From Bedellia somnulentella (lineage: Eukaryota > Arthropoda > Insecta > Lepidoptera > Bedelliidae): DNA of 64,000 nt. Below the pieces are notes generated by a model. That model was not told the origin of the DNA, searched no databases, and saw nothing but the letters and a program-made list of their open reading frames with translations. Shown in pieces: positions 9,060 to 18,964 of the stretch. Where the stretch lies: assembly GCA_963576735.1 (NCBI GenBank), contig OY755175.1, forward strand, positions 19,050,401 through 19,114,400, given 5' to 3'. A program made the translations under genes and the position numbers. Positions within the stretch are counted from its first letter, which is position 1. Every line of letters starts with the position of its first letter.

Positions 9060-10799
9060 TTTTAAATAACCTAAATTCAATCGTGCATAAATTGTTTAAT
9101 ATGACTATGATGTAAAAACATCGTATTGTATTTTCAACTTGTGTTATAAAATGTTGAGAATAGTTCCCAACGGGTGCGTTTCATCACTGAGTCACATTGA
9201 ATATTTCAGCTGAAAACATTGATCAAATCTCTGTCACATAAACTATTTTTTCATTACAACTATTCGTACAACTAGCACGCAGTTGCATCCGGATATAAAT
9301 AATATTGTGCAAATTTTAGACGAAATATCTAAAACTAATATTGCATGTCACAATATTTTATAAAACAAAATACCAAAAGTTTTATCAAATACGTTTCTAA
9401 ATTTACTTTGGCTATTCAGTATCAACCATAAATTTTAAGGCATATATTTTATTCTGAAATGACACCTCTGAATCATTTTTTAAACATATATTAATGTTGT
9501 CGTGACTTATTTTTCGAAGACAGTCCTTCAATATTTTAATCACTAATTTATCACTAATTAATCTTACTAATTTAATTTATCAGTGGACCCCCGAGGAAGA
9601 ATTTGAGACTTCCAGATCGTAATTCGAACAGTCTAAATGTTCTATCACGCAGATTATAAACACATTCAGAAATGAAGCGACTATTAAAATGTACAAAGCT
9701 TTGCATAAGAGCTTAAAATGTATCAATTCAAGTCCTGGTTTATTTTCTCAGCGTGTAATGACAACCTCAGCGATGCCAACGTGAGGGGGTAGATCAGCCG
9801 CTCTTATTATTTCATCGTTTTATTTTCCTCGCCACCAAAGGATTTTCAATCTATGATTGCGCTGTCACTTGCCAATTGATTTATTTTTGCAGCGCTCTGG
9901 TTTATTCTCCTCTTTAATTTATTTTCTTTGATAGTTGTGACACTTTTACACTCGAGAATTCTGCAGTTTATTGAAATCTAGGGAATTGAGTCGCCTTTGC
10001 TCTAAGAGATCTTAACTAGAGTAAATTTAATTTTATTCCTTTACTATAACTGTCATTTGTATGGTGAATTGTTTGAAAAGTTTTAGTAACTTCCAGTAGA
10101 CTTACAGTATTCAGGTACAATTTATTGTTTTTGAGTAAAAACATGAGTAATTAAAATATATAATGATGAATTTTCAAAGAACCGTCGAGTTACTATCCCT
10201 TACCATAACTCATATGTGCATTACTTTTTTAACGGCTAAATTTATTTGTTTTATATTATTATTTATAATTATACTTTTCACGCTAGACTTTCACTCTAAT
10301 AGGTCAAATAAGGGACACTTATGGGCTGTATTGTATGACGATGCGATATAAATAAAACATGATATCATTTCACAACTGTTTTCAAAAACAAAGAAAATCA
10401 ATACCACAATCAAACAAGACAACAATGCCACGTGCGTCAAACAAAAAACAAAACATATTTACAAACACATCACAATAGCTATCTCACACAATGATCTAAA
10501 TACCTCACCTCACTCTGCAAAGAGAATTATAAAAATATTTGCATTCACGAGATGTTTAGTTGATGTAATATCAGGATGTTTGCGACCAGTGATACGCCTG
10601 GAATGGTGTATGAGAGAGACCCGCAAGACAAGTTATGAGCACAATATTTTACGTCTGTCAGTGTTGGCGCGGGTTCTTTAAATTCGTTTGTTTGGGATAA
10701 AAAATGTTAGGAATGCTATTATTACCCGGTTGGATTTACTAGCTTTGTTCATTATGAGTTTAAGCCAGTCTACTTTGATTTGTGACTTGGTACTTGGTT
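9060..10799. other. Longest quiet stretch: no gene or repeat recognised
   Basis: About 1.7 kb with none of the window's repeat families, AT-rich, no credible ORF. Because the density of repeats elsewhere is high, this may be single-copy or conserved non-coding sequence. No exon signals of quality were seen. Confidence 0.45.
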
Positions 10800-10851
10800 T
10801 TTCCGTTTAGTTGTTTAGACACTACGATTTTTTTACATACATATATAAATT

Positions 10852-11075
10852 TGTGTAGTATTGTAGAGTCGGCTTAGAATAGCACTAACCCGTTTCTACC
10901 CGGTATTGGGGCTTTTAAGGGATTTTTGGGCGATGCGGTTGGAGACCCATCACCAACAACCTTTATTTCACCATCTTTTCCCCACGCAACTTCCAAAAGT
11001 GACTGAGGAATTTATAATTCCCTAGCTCTGGGTACCCCTTCAAGGGATTTATAGCCGTGAGTATATGTATGTATG
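10852..11075 (+). mobile_element. Ret-A retroposon, first of a tandem pair
   Basis: A near full-length copy lacking about 25 bp between TTTCTACC and GGTATTGGGG (the GTGTACGTAAGAGGCGAC block). It ends in CCGTGAGTATATGTATG. Part of a tandem duplication with the next copy. Confidence 0.85.
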
Positions 11076-11144
11076 TTGTTCTAATAGGTAGTTTTGTTGT
11101 TTAAACACTAGGTTTTTTTTTACATACATGTATAAATTTGTGTA

Positions 11145-11387
11145 GTAGTGTAGTGTCGGCTTAGAATAGCACTAACCCGTTTCTACCGATGGGTAAACGT
11201 AAGAGGCAACTAACGGTATTGGGGCTTTTAAGGGATTTTTGGGCGATGCGGTTGGAGACCCATCACCAACAACCTTTATTTTACCATCTTTTCCTCACTA
11301 AATTTTCCAAAAGTGGCTGAAGAATTTCTAATTCCTTAGCTCTGGCTACCTCTTGTAGGGATTTATAACCGTGAGTATATGTATGTA
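11145..11387 (+). mobile_element. Ret-A retroposon, second of a tandem pair
   Basis: A full copy with the GTAAGAGGCAACTAACGG block present. Its upstream ~60 bp (TTGTTTAAACACTAGG, TACATGTATAAATTTGTG) repeats the sequence upstream of the preceding copy, so flank and element were duplicated together. Confidence 0.85.
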
Positions 11388-11691
11388 AATAAAAAATGAG
11401 TTAGTCGGTGAATTCCTTTTGGGTTGGACCGTCTTAGCAAATGTCTCGCATTTCATTAACATTTATCAATAATATCTTCAAAATGAGGTGAGGGCGCATT
11501 AATTATTAGCACATGGTAAGTATGTCGTCTGCGGTGGTCTTTTACGGAGTACTTACTGTATTTTTTTCATAACTACCCTTTCATAACATAGTTGTTGTAT
11601 ATTCTGCATGTCTCTGTATCTTTGTGTCAAATCTGAATGAATACTGTTCAACTTAGATCTTAAGTGCTGTCTCACTAATTATTAAAAAATA
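11388..11691. other. Unassigned stretch with isolated donor-like site
   Basis: ACATGGTAAGTATG at about 11,512-11,525 is a good 5' splice-site match. There is no open exon with an acceptor upstream, so no exon is called. Confidence 0.35.
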
Positions 11692-11948
11692 CATACATTC
11701 ATACATATACTCCCGGCTATAAATCTCTAGAAGGGGTAGCCAGAGCCAAGGAATAAGAAATTTCTCAGTCACTTTTGGAAACTTGTGTGGAGAAAAGATG
11801 GTAAAATAAATGTTGTTGGTGATGGGTCTCCAACCGCATCGCCCATCAAATTTCCAAAAGTGGCTGAGGAATTTCTAATTCTTTAGCTCTGGCTACCCCT
11901 TCCTGGGATTTATAGCCGTGAGTATATGTATGTATGTATGTATATTAT
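11692..11948. repeat. Two truncated Ret-A copies head to head
   Basis: A minus-strand Ret-A (11,692-11,847) runs from its tail to CGCATCGCCC. It is joined directly to the 3' part of a plus-strand copy (11,848-11,948), so both outer ends carry (TATG)n tails. The two ~100-bp arms could pair as a hairpin. Confidence 0.8.
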
Positions 11949-11959
11949 TTTTAATAAAT

Positions 11960-12600
11960 ATTTAGGTAAAAGTTGAAAAATATTTGGTGATTCAATTTAG
12001 CAGACAGATCTATTATTCTAAAAACACTGAAAATGCATTTATTAGGTAATTGATAAAATCATACCTTAAAATAATGACGTCGTCACATTAGAGTAGACAA
12101 AAATTTCCGATTGATATTGGTAATTGACTATATTGAGAAATAAGTACAATAAGATTCTGTATATAGGGTATTTTAGGTTTTGCTAAAATACCCTATATAC
12201 TGAATCGTAAAGACCCATCCAAATTTAATTAGGCATTCTATTATAAGACAAGGAAGTATTTTATTGAGAGAAGAAATGGCGCCGCGAAAAATTTAATTAC
12301 AATTTTAACTGGATTTTACTGGACTTGAGCTATTGAATATCGCCCAAATACATCAAGACACGTAATTACGAATATTTTACTTCAGCCCCTTTTACTTCTG
12401 TTCGGGTCCTATTCATTTCGCCAAGACAATGAAAGGAATAATTCGACAATGAATATTAATGAGTCTGGATTTATACTTGCGCGGTTTTATCGCGTATTAA
12501 TAAAATGGCTTCTGAATTGGTAGATACGAATGTACTTAAAATAATTTTGATTTCCACTTGAAGTATCTAATTAGTTTTAAAATTAAATATTGTATTATTT
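11960..12600. other. Unassigned stretch containing a hairpin
   Basis: AT-rich with no gene recognised. The hairpin at 12,153 is listed separately. Confidence 0.45.
12153..12206. repeat. 24-bp stem hairpin, one mismatch, 6-nt loop
   Basis: The left arm 12,153-12,176 (GATTC...ATTTTAG) and the right arm 12,183-12,206 are reverse complements except at one position. The loop is GTTTTG. It could be a miniature inverted-repeat element or a short stem-loop RNA. At 54 nt it is short for an insect pre-miRNA. Confidence 0.8.
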
Positions 12601-12610
12601 TATTACAAAA

Positions 12611-12845
12611 TAGCCGTGTAGCGCCGGCTTAGAATGTCGCTACCCCTTTCTACCCACGGGTGTCGTAAGAGGCGACTAAGGGTATTGGGGCTTTTTATTG
12701 GATTTTTGGGCGATGCGGTTGGAGACCCATCGCCAAAAACCTTTATTTTTACCATCTTTTTCCCTCTCAACTTCCAAAAGTGGCTGAGGAATTTATTGGC
12801 TACCCCGTTAAGGGATCTATAGCCGTGAATATATGAATGAATGAA
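12611..12845 (+). mobile_element. Ret-A retroposon, subfamily 2
   Basis: It carries the diagnostic CCCACGGGTGTCGTAAGAGG and GCTTTTTATTGGATTTTTGG of subfamily 2. The tail is (ATGA)n rather than (TATG)n. A short deletion removes the TTCCTTAGCTCT block. Confidence 0.85.
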
Positions 12846-13069
12846 TGAATTGTGAAATATCTGAGTTTTGTTAGTGGTTACCATCACTAAGAGAGTCTGC
12901 TAACCAGCACTAGGCCCGCGTAGATAATTATGGCCAAATTCAGCAGAAATACTCAATATGTCTCATTGTGTTGCAAACTATGCTGTTCAATTACTCAGGT
13001 CTGGTGAAACGCATCCCCTGGGAACTATTCTCAACATTTTATAACTTACTTTCTAACTTATTTATACTG

Positions 13070-13141
13070 AAGCCCATTATTCCCATTGGGGTAGGCAGAG
13101 ACTATCGATCGCCACTTAGTACGATCTTGACAAACCTCTCT
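13070..13141 (-). repeat. Line-B fragment
   Basis: GCCCATTATTCCCATTGGGG, GGCAGAGACTATCGATCGCC and GACAAACCTCTCTT read as reversed Line-B. The copy stops at the Helitron start (13,147). Confidence 0.7.
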
Positions 13142-13146
13142 TAAAA

Positions 13147-14075
13147 TCAATATACATAGTATAAAACAAAGTCGATTTCGCTGTATGTCCGTATGTATGC
13201 TTAGATCTTTAAAACTACGCAACGGATTTTGATGCGGTTTTTTTTAATAGATAGAGTGACTCTTAAGGAAGGTTTGTATGCATAATAAATGCATAATATA
13301 GTAGAGAAACACTGATAAATTTAAAGGTTTCTAATGTGATGTCGTAAATAAGCACGTTTTTTTGCGCTTATATTGCAAACGCTGGCTGAACCCTACGAGA
13401 TGGATCAAAATAATGTACTACAGTATTGTTCACCTTAAAAAGTTCAACAAAAAAGTCCGCGATGGTATATGTCTATCTCTTAGGGATAACCCAGCATAAC
13501 CATTTTTATTATTTACAAAAAAATGGTTATTTACGAAGTGATTTTAAACAATACAGCATTAATCCTTATCCAATTAAGTACCTTAAATAAATTGTGCATT
13601 TATTATAGATCAATATGCTTTTTACAGCATGTAATTTAAGTGAATATTACCGAAGATATTACAAATTTAAAATGCAGGGTCGTAGTTGTTTGTGCCGGGC
13701 GGCGCGTGCCTATAAATAGCGCGTCGATGGCCGCGCTTCGCCTTATAGCACTTTATGATTTGCAGCGATCGCACGCGTTTATCGGAGCTCTCTAGCGAGG
13801 AAAATATCAAGAATTAATTAAACTGAATAGAATAAATATTTATTGCAATGACCATTAATAAATCGCAGGGTCAAACTTTTAACGTTGCAGGATTAGACTT
13901 GAGTGTTGAGTGTTTTTCACATGGCCAATTATATGTCGCGCTGTCAAGAGTAACGTCTAAGCAAAACATGTTTGTATTGGCTAATGACAAAAAAGCTGTG
14001 AACGTTGTGTATAAGGACATTCTGTAGTAGGTATATTTTACATTGCACCCGTGCGAAGCCGGGGCGGGTCGCTAG
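13147..14075 (+). mobile_element. Helitron remnant with helicase C-terminus
   Basis: It begins TCAATATACATAGTATAAAA after A and ends ...GGGTCGCTAG before T, the A/T target and TC...CTAG ends of Helitrons. A terminal hairpin (ACCCG...CGGGT) precedes the end at 14,047-14,069. The internal sequence includes a GC-rich patch (13,690-13,740). The only recognisable coding part is the tail of the Rep/helicase gene, so the copy is non-autonomous. Confidence 0.85.
13848..14027 (+). pseudogene. Helitron Rep/helicase, C-terminal 59 residues
   Basis: Pif1-type helicase motifs V and VI are clear: MTINKSQGQTF near the start, then FSHGQLYVALSRVTS at residues ~27-41, ending in VVYKDIL and a stop 48 bases before the CTAG terminus. 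In full Helitrons this end lies downstream of the Rep (HUH) and helicase domains, which are absent here. A stop codon lies five codons upstream of the MTINKSQ methionine, so no longer frame exists. Confidence 0.85.
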
Positions 14076-14079
14076 TAAA

Positions 14080-14890
14080 AAATAAAATAAAATAATCATT
14101 TATTTCAAAGTAAAAAGATAAATCTTAGTTTTTTGAAAGTCAAATTCCAACTTAATGCTAAGTTTACTTCGGATTCGGAAGGTGTTTTTTTGAGAGAAGA
14201 ACCCGTAAGAAACTCGTCAACACACATCTTTTTTTTACGTCCATTACAACTTTGGCGTTAGCCCGGAAACATCCTGCACAGAGCCCTGATGACACCAAGC
14301 CACTTCATCATTAATGTAATCATTAACATTGTAATAGGCTTTCGAACTAAGATTTCTTTTAACTACTGCTTTGAATTTTGTTTCTGATAAATTTAAAATG
14401 TCCTCAGGTATTTTATTATACATTTTTACGCATAATCCCATGAAAGATGTATTTACTTTTGACAATCTGTATTTAGGTATTGAAATTTTATTGTTGTCTC
14501 TCAGATTTCGTATATGTCTGTCACTATTTTTTACAAAAGATGCCTGATTCTTTCTTACATACATAATATTTTCATAAATATATTGACATGGTCATTATAT
14601 TTATGGTTTTAAACAATTTTCTCAGGGAATCTCGTGATCTCAAATTATAAATAGCTCTTATTGCTCTCTTTTGAAGAATAAATATGGAACCAACATCAGC
14701 TGCTCTGCCCCAGAGCAAAATACCGTAAGACATTACACTATGAAAATAGCTGTAATAAACTAATCGAGCTGTCTGTACATCTGTCAAATGTCTTATTTTC
14801 CTAACGGCATGTGCAGCACTACTTAGCCTGCCAGCTAGCTTGTAGGCTACTCTTGATTCCCTTACATTTATTATTCTTCTCATACATACA
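14080..14890 (-). mobile_element. LINE 3' fragment, Jockey/CR1-like
   Basis: A minus-strand LINE end abuts the Helitron 3' terminus. Its A-rich tail (TTTATTTTATTTTTT when read on the minus strand) begins at 14,080. The coding part covers the region after the RT palm, in two frames. The 5' end is at the (CATA)n run near 14,885. Confidence 0.75.
14244..14564 (-). pseudogene. LINE RT C-terminus, part 2
   Basis: This is the continuation of the preceding fragment in the next frame (YIYENIMYVRKNQASFVKN). It includes LSKVNTSFMGLCVKMYNKIP, the usual C-terminal signature of this group, and ends about 160 bases before the A-rich tail. Confidence 0.8.
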
Positions 14891-14895
14891 TACAT
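14572..14895 (-). pseudogene. LINE RT thumb/connection region, part 1
   Basis: Typical motifs are LAGRLSSAAHAVRKIRHLTD, VYYSYFHSVMSYGILLWG (~50-65) and LQKRAIRAIYNLRSRDSLR. The first residues (MYVCM) come from the flanking (CATA)n run and are not part of the protein. The frame closes at SIYL through a one-base shift near 14,580-14,595, after which part 2 continues. Confidence 0.8.
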
Positions 14896-14992
14896 TCTTC
14901 ATATACATTTTATAACACACGTTGTAAATACATTACGAGGTTTTTACTCCATCAATTTATGCAGGATTGAATTCAAGTTATTAAATTGTTTT

Positions 14993-15187
14993 GTAGTGTC
15001 AGCTTAGCAGAGCATTAACCCACTTTTACCCGGAGTATCGTATCGGTGCAGGTGTTTGTTGATCGGGTGGATGTAGATATCCTACTATTATTTGTTTCAC
15101 AACCTTTTCCCCATCGAACGTTAAAAATAAGATGATTTATTATTAATTTTGAAGCTTTGGCCACCTATTTTTGGGATTTACAGTCGT
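14993..15187 (+). repeat. Ret-A retroposon, decayed
   Basis: TGTAGTGTCAGCTTAGCAG at the 5' end, CAACCTTTTCCCCATCGAAC in the middle and GGGATTTACAGTCGTTTAC at the 3' end. It lies tail-to-tail against the next copy. Confidence 0.6.
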
Positions 15188-15461
15188 TTACATACATACA
15201 TACATATACTTACGGCTATAAATCCCTTAAAGGGGTAGCCAGAGCTAAGGAATTAGAAATTCTTCAGCTACTTTTGGAAAGTTGTGGTGGGAAAAGATGT
15301 TAAAATAAAGGTTGTTAGTGATGGGTCTCCATCCTCATCGCCCAAAAATACCTTAAAAGCCCCCAATACCGTTAGTCGTCTCTTACGTACACCCACCGGA
15401 AGAAATGGGGTAGTGCTATTCTAAGCCGAATCTACACAGCAAAGCCGACACTACACAGCAA
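15188..15461 (-). mobile_element. Ret-A retroposon with duplicated 5' terminus
   Basis: A near-complete minus-strand copy. Its 5' end occurs twice (CTAAGCCGAATCTACACAGC then AAGCCGACACTACACAGC). The same kind of 5' duplication is seen in the copy at 21,183. Confidence 0.85.
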
Positions 15462-15544
15462 ATGAGTGAGTATATGTATGTTTGTATTGAATTTGAGTGC
15501 CCTATAAATTAAGAATTTACGGTGTGAATGTTAGTGTTAAGCTT

Positions 15545-16040
15545 ATAAATTTACTTAAAATTATTACGCTTTTAAAATCAGAGGCATTGCTTGAATAAAG
15601 CTCGTGTCAGATCGTACTAAATGACGTGTCTCATACTTCGATCATATATACCAAAGATACACCAACAAAGTACGAAAAACGGCCCGGCCAAACTGTGCTT
15701 ATTTATATGATAAGCACAGTTTCACTGACAGTCGCGTGCTAGAGCTTGTAATTAATAATAGGCCTTAAGAAAATGCGCTAAGGACGATAATTGTAGAAAA
15801 ATAAATATTTAATTGTCAAACAGTCTTGTCATTCTCGCGGTCCACTTTTGTGCGATGAATTTGTATGGCGTGCGGTATCTTTGGTATATATGATCGAAGG
15901 TCTCATATCATAGCTGTTCAGTGAGCACCACGTGGGATGCATTGTTAGATAACACCTACGGTAGAACACGTTATTATATATTGCGTTCTAGTTCTAGATT
16001 TGAGATGACAAAAGGTTAAACAGGTAGTGATGTCTTGAGA
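15545..16040 (-). repeat. Repeat D, copy 2, interrupted by a MITE
   Basis: The reverse complement of 8270-8480 (CACCACGTGGGATGCATTGT, CGGTAGAACACGTTATTATA), split at 15,636-15,899 by an inserted element. Confidence 0.85.
15636..15899. mobile_element. 264-bp MITE, hAT-like, 25-bp perfect TIRs, 8-bp TSD
   Basis: The terminal inverted repeats at 15,636-15,660 and 15,875-15,899 are identical (start CTTCGATCATATATACC). GTCTCATA at 15,628-15,635 and 15,900-15,907 is duplicated, while the empty homologous site at 8409-8416 has it once. An 8-bp duplication fits the hAT superfamily. An internal 13-bp-stem hairpin lies at 15,690-15,722. No transposase. Confidence 0.92.
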
Positions 16041-16184
16041 AAAAACAAAATTATTTTGATAGTACATAGGCGACATACATGTATGGGCTATGATGAATGT
16101 TTCATTATTTTTTTCTAAAAGTGGCTAGGGTTGATAATTAGGCGATTTGTATTTAGGAATATTTACTATCGGATTAGAAAAACT

Positions 16185-16388
16185 CTAATCCATATTTGCC
16201 TGTGGATATTGTTCAAAGCGACTAAGGGAAGTGAGGCATTTTAAGTATTTTTTGGTGATGTGGCAGCGAATCCTTTACCAACGTCCTTCATTTTACAATA
16301 ATCTCCCCACTCTTCTTCTAAAAGAAGCTGCGGAATTTCTAGTTCTGAAGATCTAGTTACCTCTTTCTGGGATCTATAACCGAGAAAA
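16185..16388 (+). repeat. Ret-A retroposon, very decayed
   Basis: Collinear traces are GCGACTAAGGGAAGTGAGGC, TTTTTTGGTGATGTGGC, CCTTTACCAACGTCCTTCA, TCTCCCCACTCTTCTTCTA and GGGATCTATAACCGAGA. Confidence 0.5.
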
Positions 16389-16681
16389 TGGAAAAATACA
16401 GTTAAATATTAAATTATCTGGTTACCCGTTTTAGGGGTGTATAACAGAGGGTATAAATATGTATTTAAATACAAAAGTTTCGCTACCTTATATGTATTGT
16501 AAATGTGATAAATTGCACAACGCGACGTTAGTATTTTGGCACGCTCTGTACCACTACATTCTCTTGTTTGTTTAACAAACAACATATTGTCAATATCAAC
16601 TGATGGCGGATAGGTCGGAATACATCACTTTTGTATACACTCAACTCGTATTTTGTGATGCGATTATAAGTTTTCTGGTTT

Positions 16682-17027
16682 TAAATATTTTAAATCTTTT
16701 TGTTCATGAAAACCTCATGTGGGGATTATTACTAATAAATAAAGAATAAATAAAAGAAAGAAAAATTTCGACATACGTACTTCCGAATTAGTAAAAATTT
16801 CGGAGGTAGGAAACGCAAACACTACTAAAACGTGTAAAAGAAATAAAGGATAGAAAAATTTCGCGCTGGCAGCCATTGACACGGTAGCTCAGTTGGCAAG
16901 AGCGACGGGGGCGTATACCCGAGGTCGCGGGTTCGAATCCCGCCTGTGTCGAAATTTTTCTCTCTTTTATTTATTAGTAATATCCCCACATGAGGTTTTC
17001 ATGAACAAAAACATTCAAAATATTTTA
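16682..17027 (+). repeat. tRNA-bearing repeat tR-C, copy 3, with long inverted ends
   Basis: The outer ~60 bp at each side are inverted copies of one another (GTTCATGAAAACCTCATGTG at left, its complement at right near 16,984-17,006). Between them lie the family 5' region (GTAGGAAACGCAAACAC) and a well-preserved tRNA-like unit. Confidence 0.8.
16878..16950 (+). tRNA. tRNA-like unit, best preserved of four
   Basis: A 73-nt cloverleaf candidate. The acceptor GACACGG pairs with CTGTGTC (one G-T pair), the D arm is GCTC/GAGC, and the T arm GCGGG-TTCGAAT-CCCGC is perfect with an intact B box. The anticodon arm is weak (4 bp, no T33), so a decoding role is doubtful. A TTTTT run follows after GAAA. 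The same unit occurs in repeat copies at 7.9, 8.6 and 17.7 kb. Confidence 0.5.
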
Positions 17028-17029
17028 AA

Positions 17030-17640
17030 TATTCCTTATATTACCCTACCTCATTAGTTGCATTTTATTATCATTGAAAAAAATAATAATTTAACTTTGC
17101 TTCAAACTTTTGGCTTAGAATTGCATTTACCTTTTACTTCCCACGGGTGTTATATAAAGCAACGTAGGTTTTTGAGGCGTCTATACTATACCTTATACAG
17201 GCGTTATTTAAAAACATACAACTCTGGTTTCCCCATTTTCGGACTTATTGTTATCAACATAATTAGTATTCATTTCATCTTTTAAATTATATTTAGTTAA
17301 AATTTAAAATATTTCAGTTCTTACTAAGTGGTACGTAAAGATTGATCGATTTATTAATTTTTAACTTTCTAAGGAGACCCGTCACTTTTTACGACTTCCG
17401 GGTGAGTGATCACAGCAAGATGTTGGTATTTTAATATTTTGGTAGTGAGAGTAGAATTAAGTTAGATCAATGTGTTAGCATTACAAGCGCGTAAAGGCAG
17501 TAAACAAATTCACAATGTACTTTAAACCTTTATAAGGCAGTGGCCAAATAGTGGCCACCATAATTTCAATATTACCTACCTTCAAATGAAAGTAAAATAC
17601 AACAAATTTTTGATCATACATCTTCTTTACAAAGGGTTAA
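17030..17640. other. Unassigned AT-rich stretch
   Basis: No gene recognised. A 75-codon open frame at 17,058-17,285 is low-complexity and unconvincing. CGGGTGAGTGA at 17,400 is an isolated donor-like site. Confidence 0.4.
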
Positions 17641-17644
17641 TAAC

Positions 17645-17935
17645 ACTTTAATTTGAATGTTTTGGTTCATGAAAACCTCATGTGGGGATTATTACTAATG
17701 AATAAAGAATAAAGGAAAGAAAAATTTCGACACAAGGCGGGAATCGAACCCGCGACCTCGGGTATACGCCCCCGTCGTCGCTCTGCCAATTGAGCTACCG
17801 TGTCAATGGCTGCCAGTGCGATATTCTTCTATCCCTTGTTTCTTTTTTTTACACTTTGAAGTAAAGTTTGCGTTCCCTACCTCCGATTTTTTTACAAATT
17901 CGGAAGGCCACTTGTCTACCTTTTCAGATCGAATT
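17645..17935 (-). repeat. tRNA-bearing repeat tR-C, copy 4
   Basis: The simplest copy: a family 3' flank at left (CATGAAAACCTCATGTGGGG), a tRNA-like unit at 17,729-17,804 with a 3-nt duplication (GTCGTC), then the 5' region (GCTGCCAGTGCG, GTTCCCTACCTCCGAT, CTTTTCAGATCG). It shows that the tRNA is internal, with ~130 bp of element upstream of it. Confidence 0.8.
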
Positions 17936-17939
17936 AAAG

Positions 17940-18535
17940 GCACTTTCTTAGTAAACGATCAGTTATTGTGACATTCAGTTAAACGCAGCCGTTTTCTAAA
18001 GACGCATTATGACAAATAGTACTATCATTTTGTATGTCAGGCAAATTGTTGATGCAACTAAATGTTTTTCCTCCTATTTGGTTTTTTGACAAATAATGTC
18101 AATAAGTATTATTAAAGCATTACTGAGAGATAAAAAGCGAAACGATATAAGAAAGCAGTAAAAGGGAAAACCAATAAAAGTTGTTTTATCGGCGGGCCCG
18201 GCGTACCACCTGCCACATAATGAGTTTGTACTTATTTCACGGCCTTGTTGAAATAAACCTTTTGAAAATTCCACTGTTGTTTTATCGTTTGGATATAAAC
18301 GCCGTATTCTGTTCACAATTCAATTCGTTGGTGCGCGTTGTTTATTGTGAAAGCGTTTCTCGAGGTTAATTCATTAACAAAACAGAACCAATATTGATTC
18401 GCCGTGATTAGGTAGAGGTTGTGCTTAATTGATTATCACAAAAATATATTTTAATTTAGTATTATTATATGGTCAAAAAGTAAATTGTTAGAATAGAAAA
18501 AAAATATTATACAGTAAAAAAATATGTATAAAAAA
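17940..18535. other. Unassigned stretch
   Basis: Overlapping open frames on both strands (18,074-18,369) do not resemble known proteins. Nothing else recognised. Confidence 0.4.
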
Positions 18536-18539
18536 AATA

Positions 18540-18645
18540 ATGCAAGTAAATGAAGCCCGAAAGGTTTTTCAACGTCGTACAAAATAGCGATTAATAGTAT
18601 CTTCCTACTCCAATGGAAAAGAATAGCATAAGATTGTATGTACAT
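18540..18645 (+). repeat. Line-B 3' end, decayed
   Basis: CAAGTAAATGAAGCCCGAAAG, CAACGTCGTACAAAATAGCG and CTACTCCAATGGAAA match the end of Line-B with about a quarter of bases changed. Confidence 0.6.
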
Positions 18646-18652
18646 AGAATGC

Positions 18653-18960
18653 ATAGATAGATAGATAGATAGATAACTCGTTTATTTATGTTAACATAAC
18701 ACCACATACAATATGAAAAACAATACATAAAGTGAAAAAAAAAACAATATTTTTAAACTTAAAATTAGTGCTATGGTAACACAAACTAGGTCCTAACTCA
18801 GTGCTTGATATTGCCAAGTGGCAAAACACTGGTTTTTAGTTAAGGCCTACACTACACAACACATAATTAAATAATATATAAACAAAAAAAATCTGTGTCT
18901 GCCACATTTGAAGTAAACAAAATTAAATAAATATTAAAGTATTATAAGAATGCATGTACA
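18653..18960 (-). repeat. LINE 3' UTR with (TCTA)n tail
   Basis: A tetranucleotide run (ATAG)n at 18,653-18,675 is followed by ACTCGTTTATTTATG. Read on the minus strand this is AATAAACGAGT before (TCTA)n, a polyadenylation-like signal and microsatellite tail. The rest is non-coding. Clade unknown. Confidence 0.5.
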
Positions 18961-18964
18961 TACA

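Noticed and set aside
16878..16950. Genuine host tRNA gene
   Set aside because: The anticodon arm is defective (no T33, short stem) and the same unit occurs in four repeat copies. It is treated as a repeat component.
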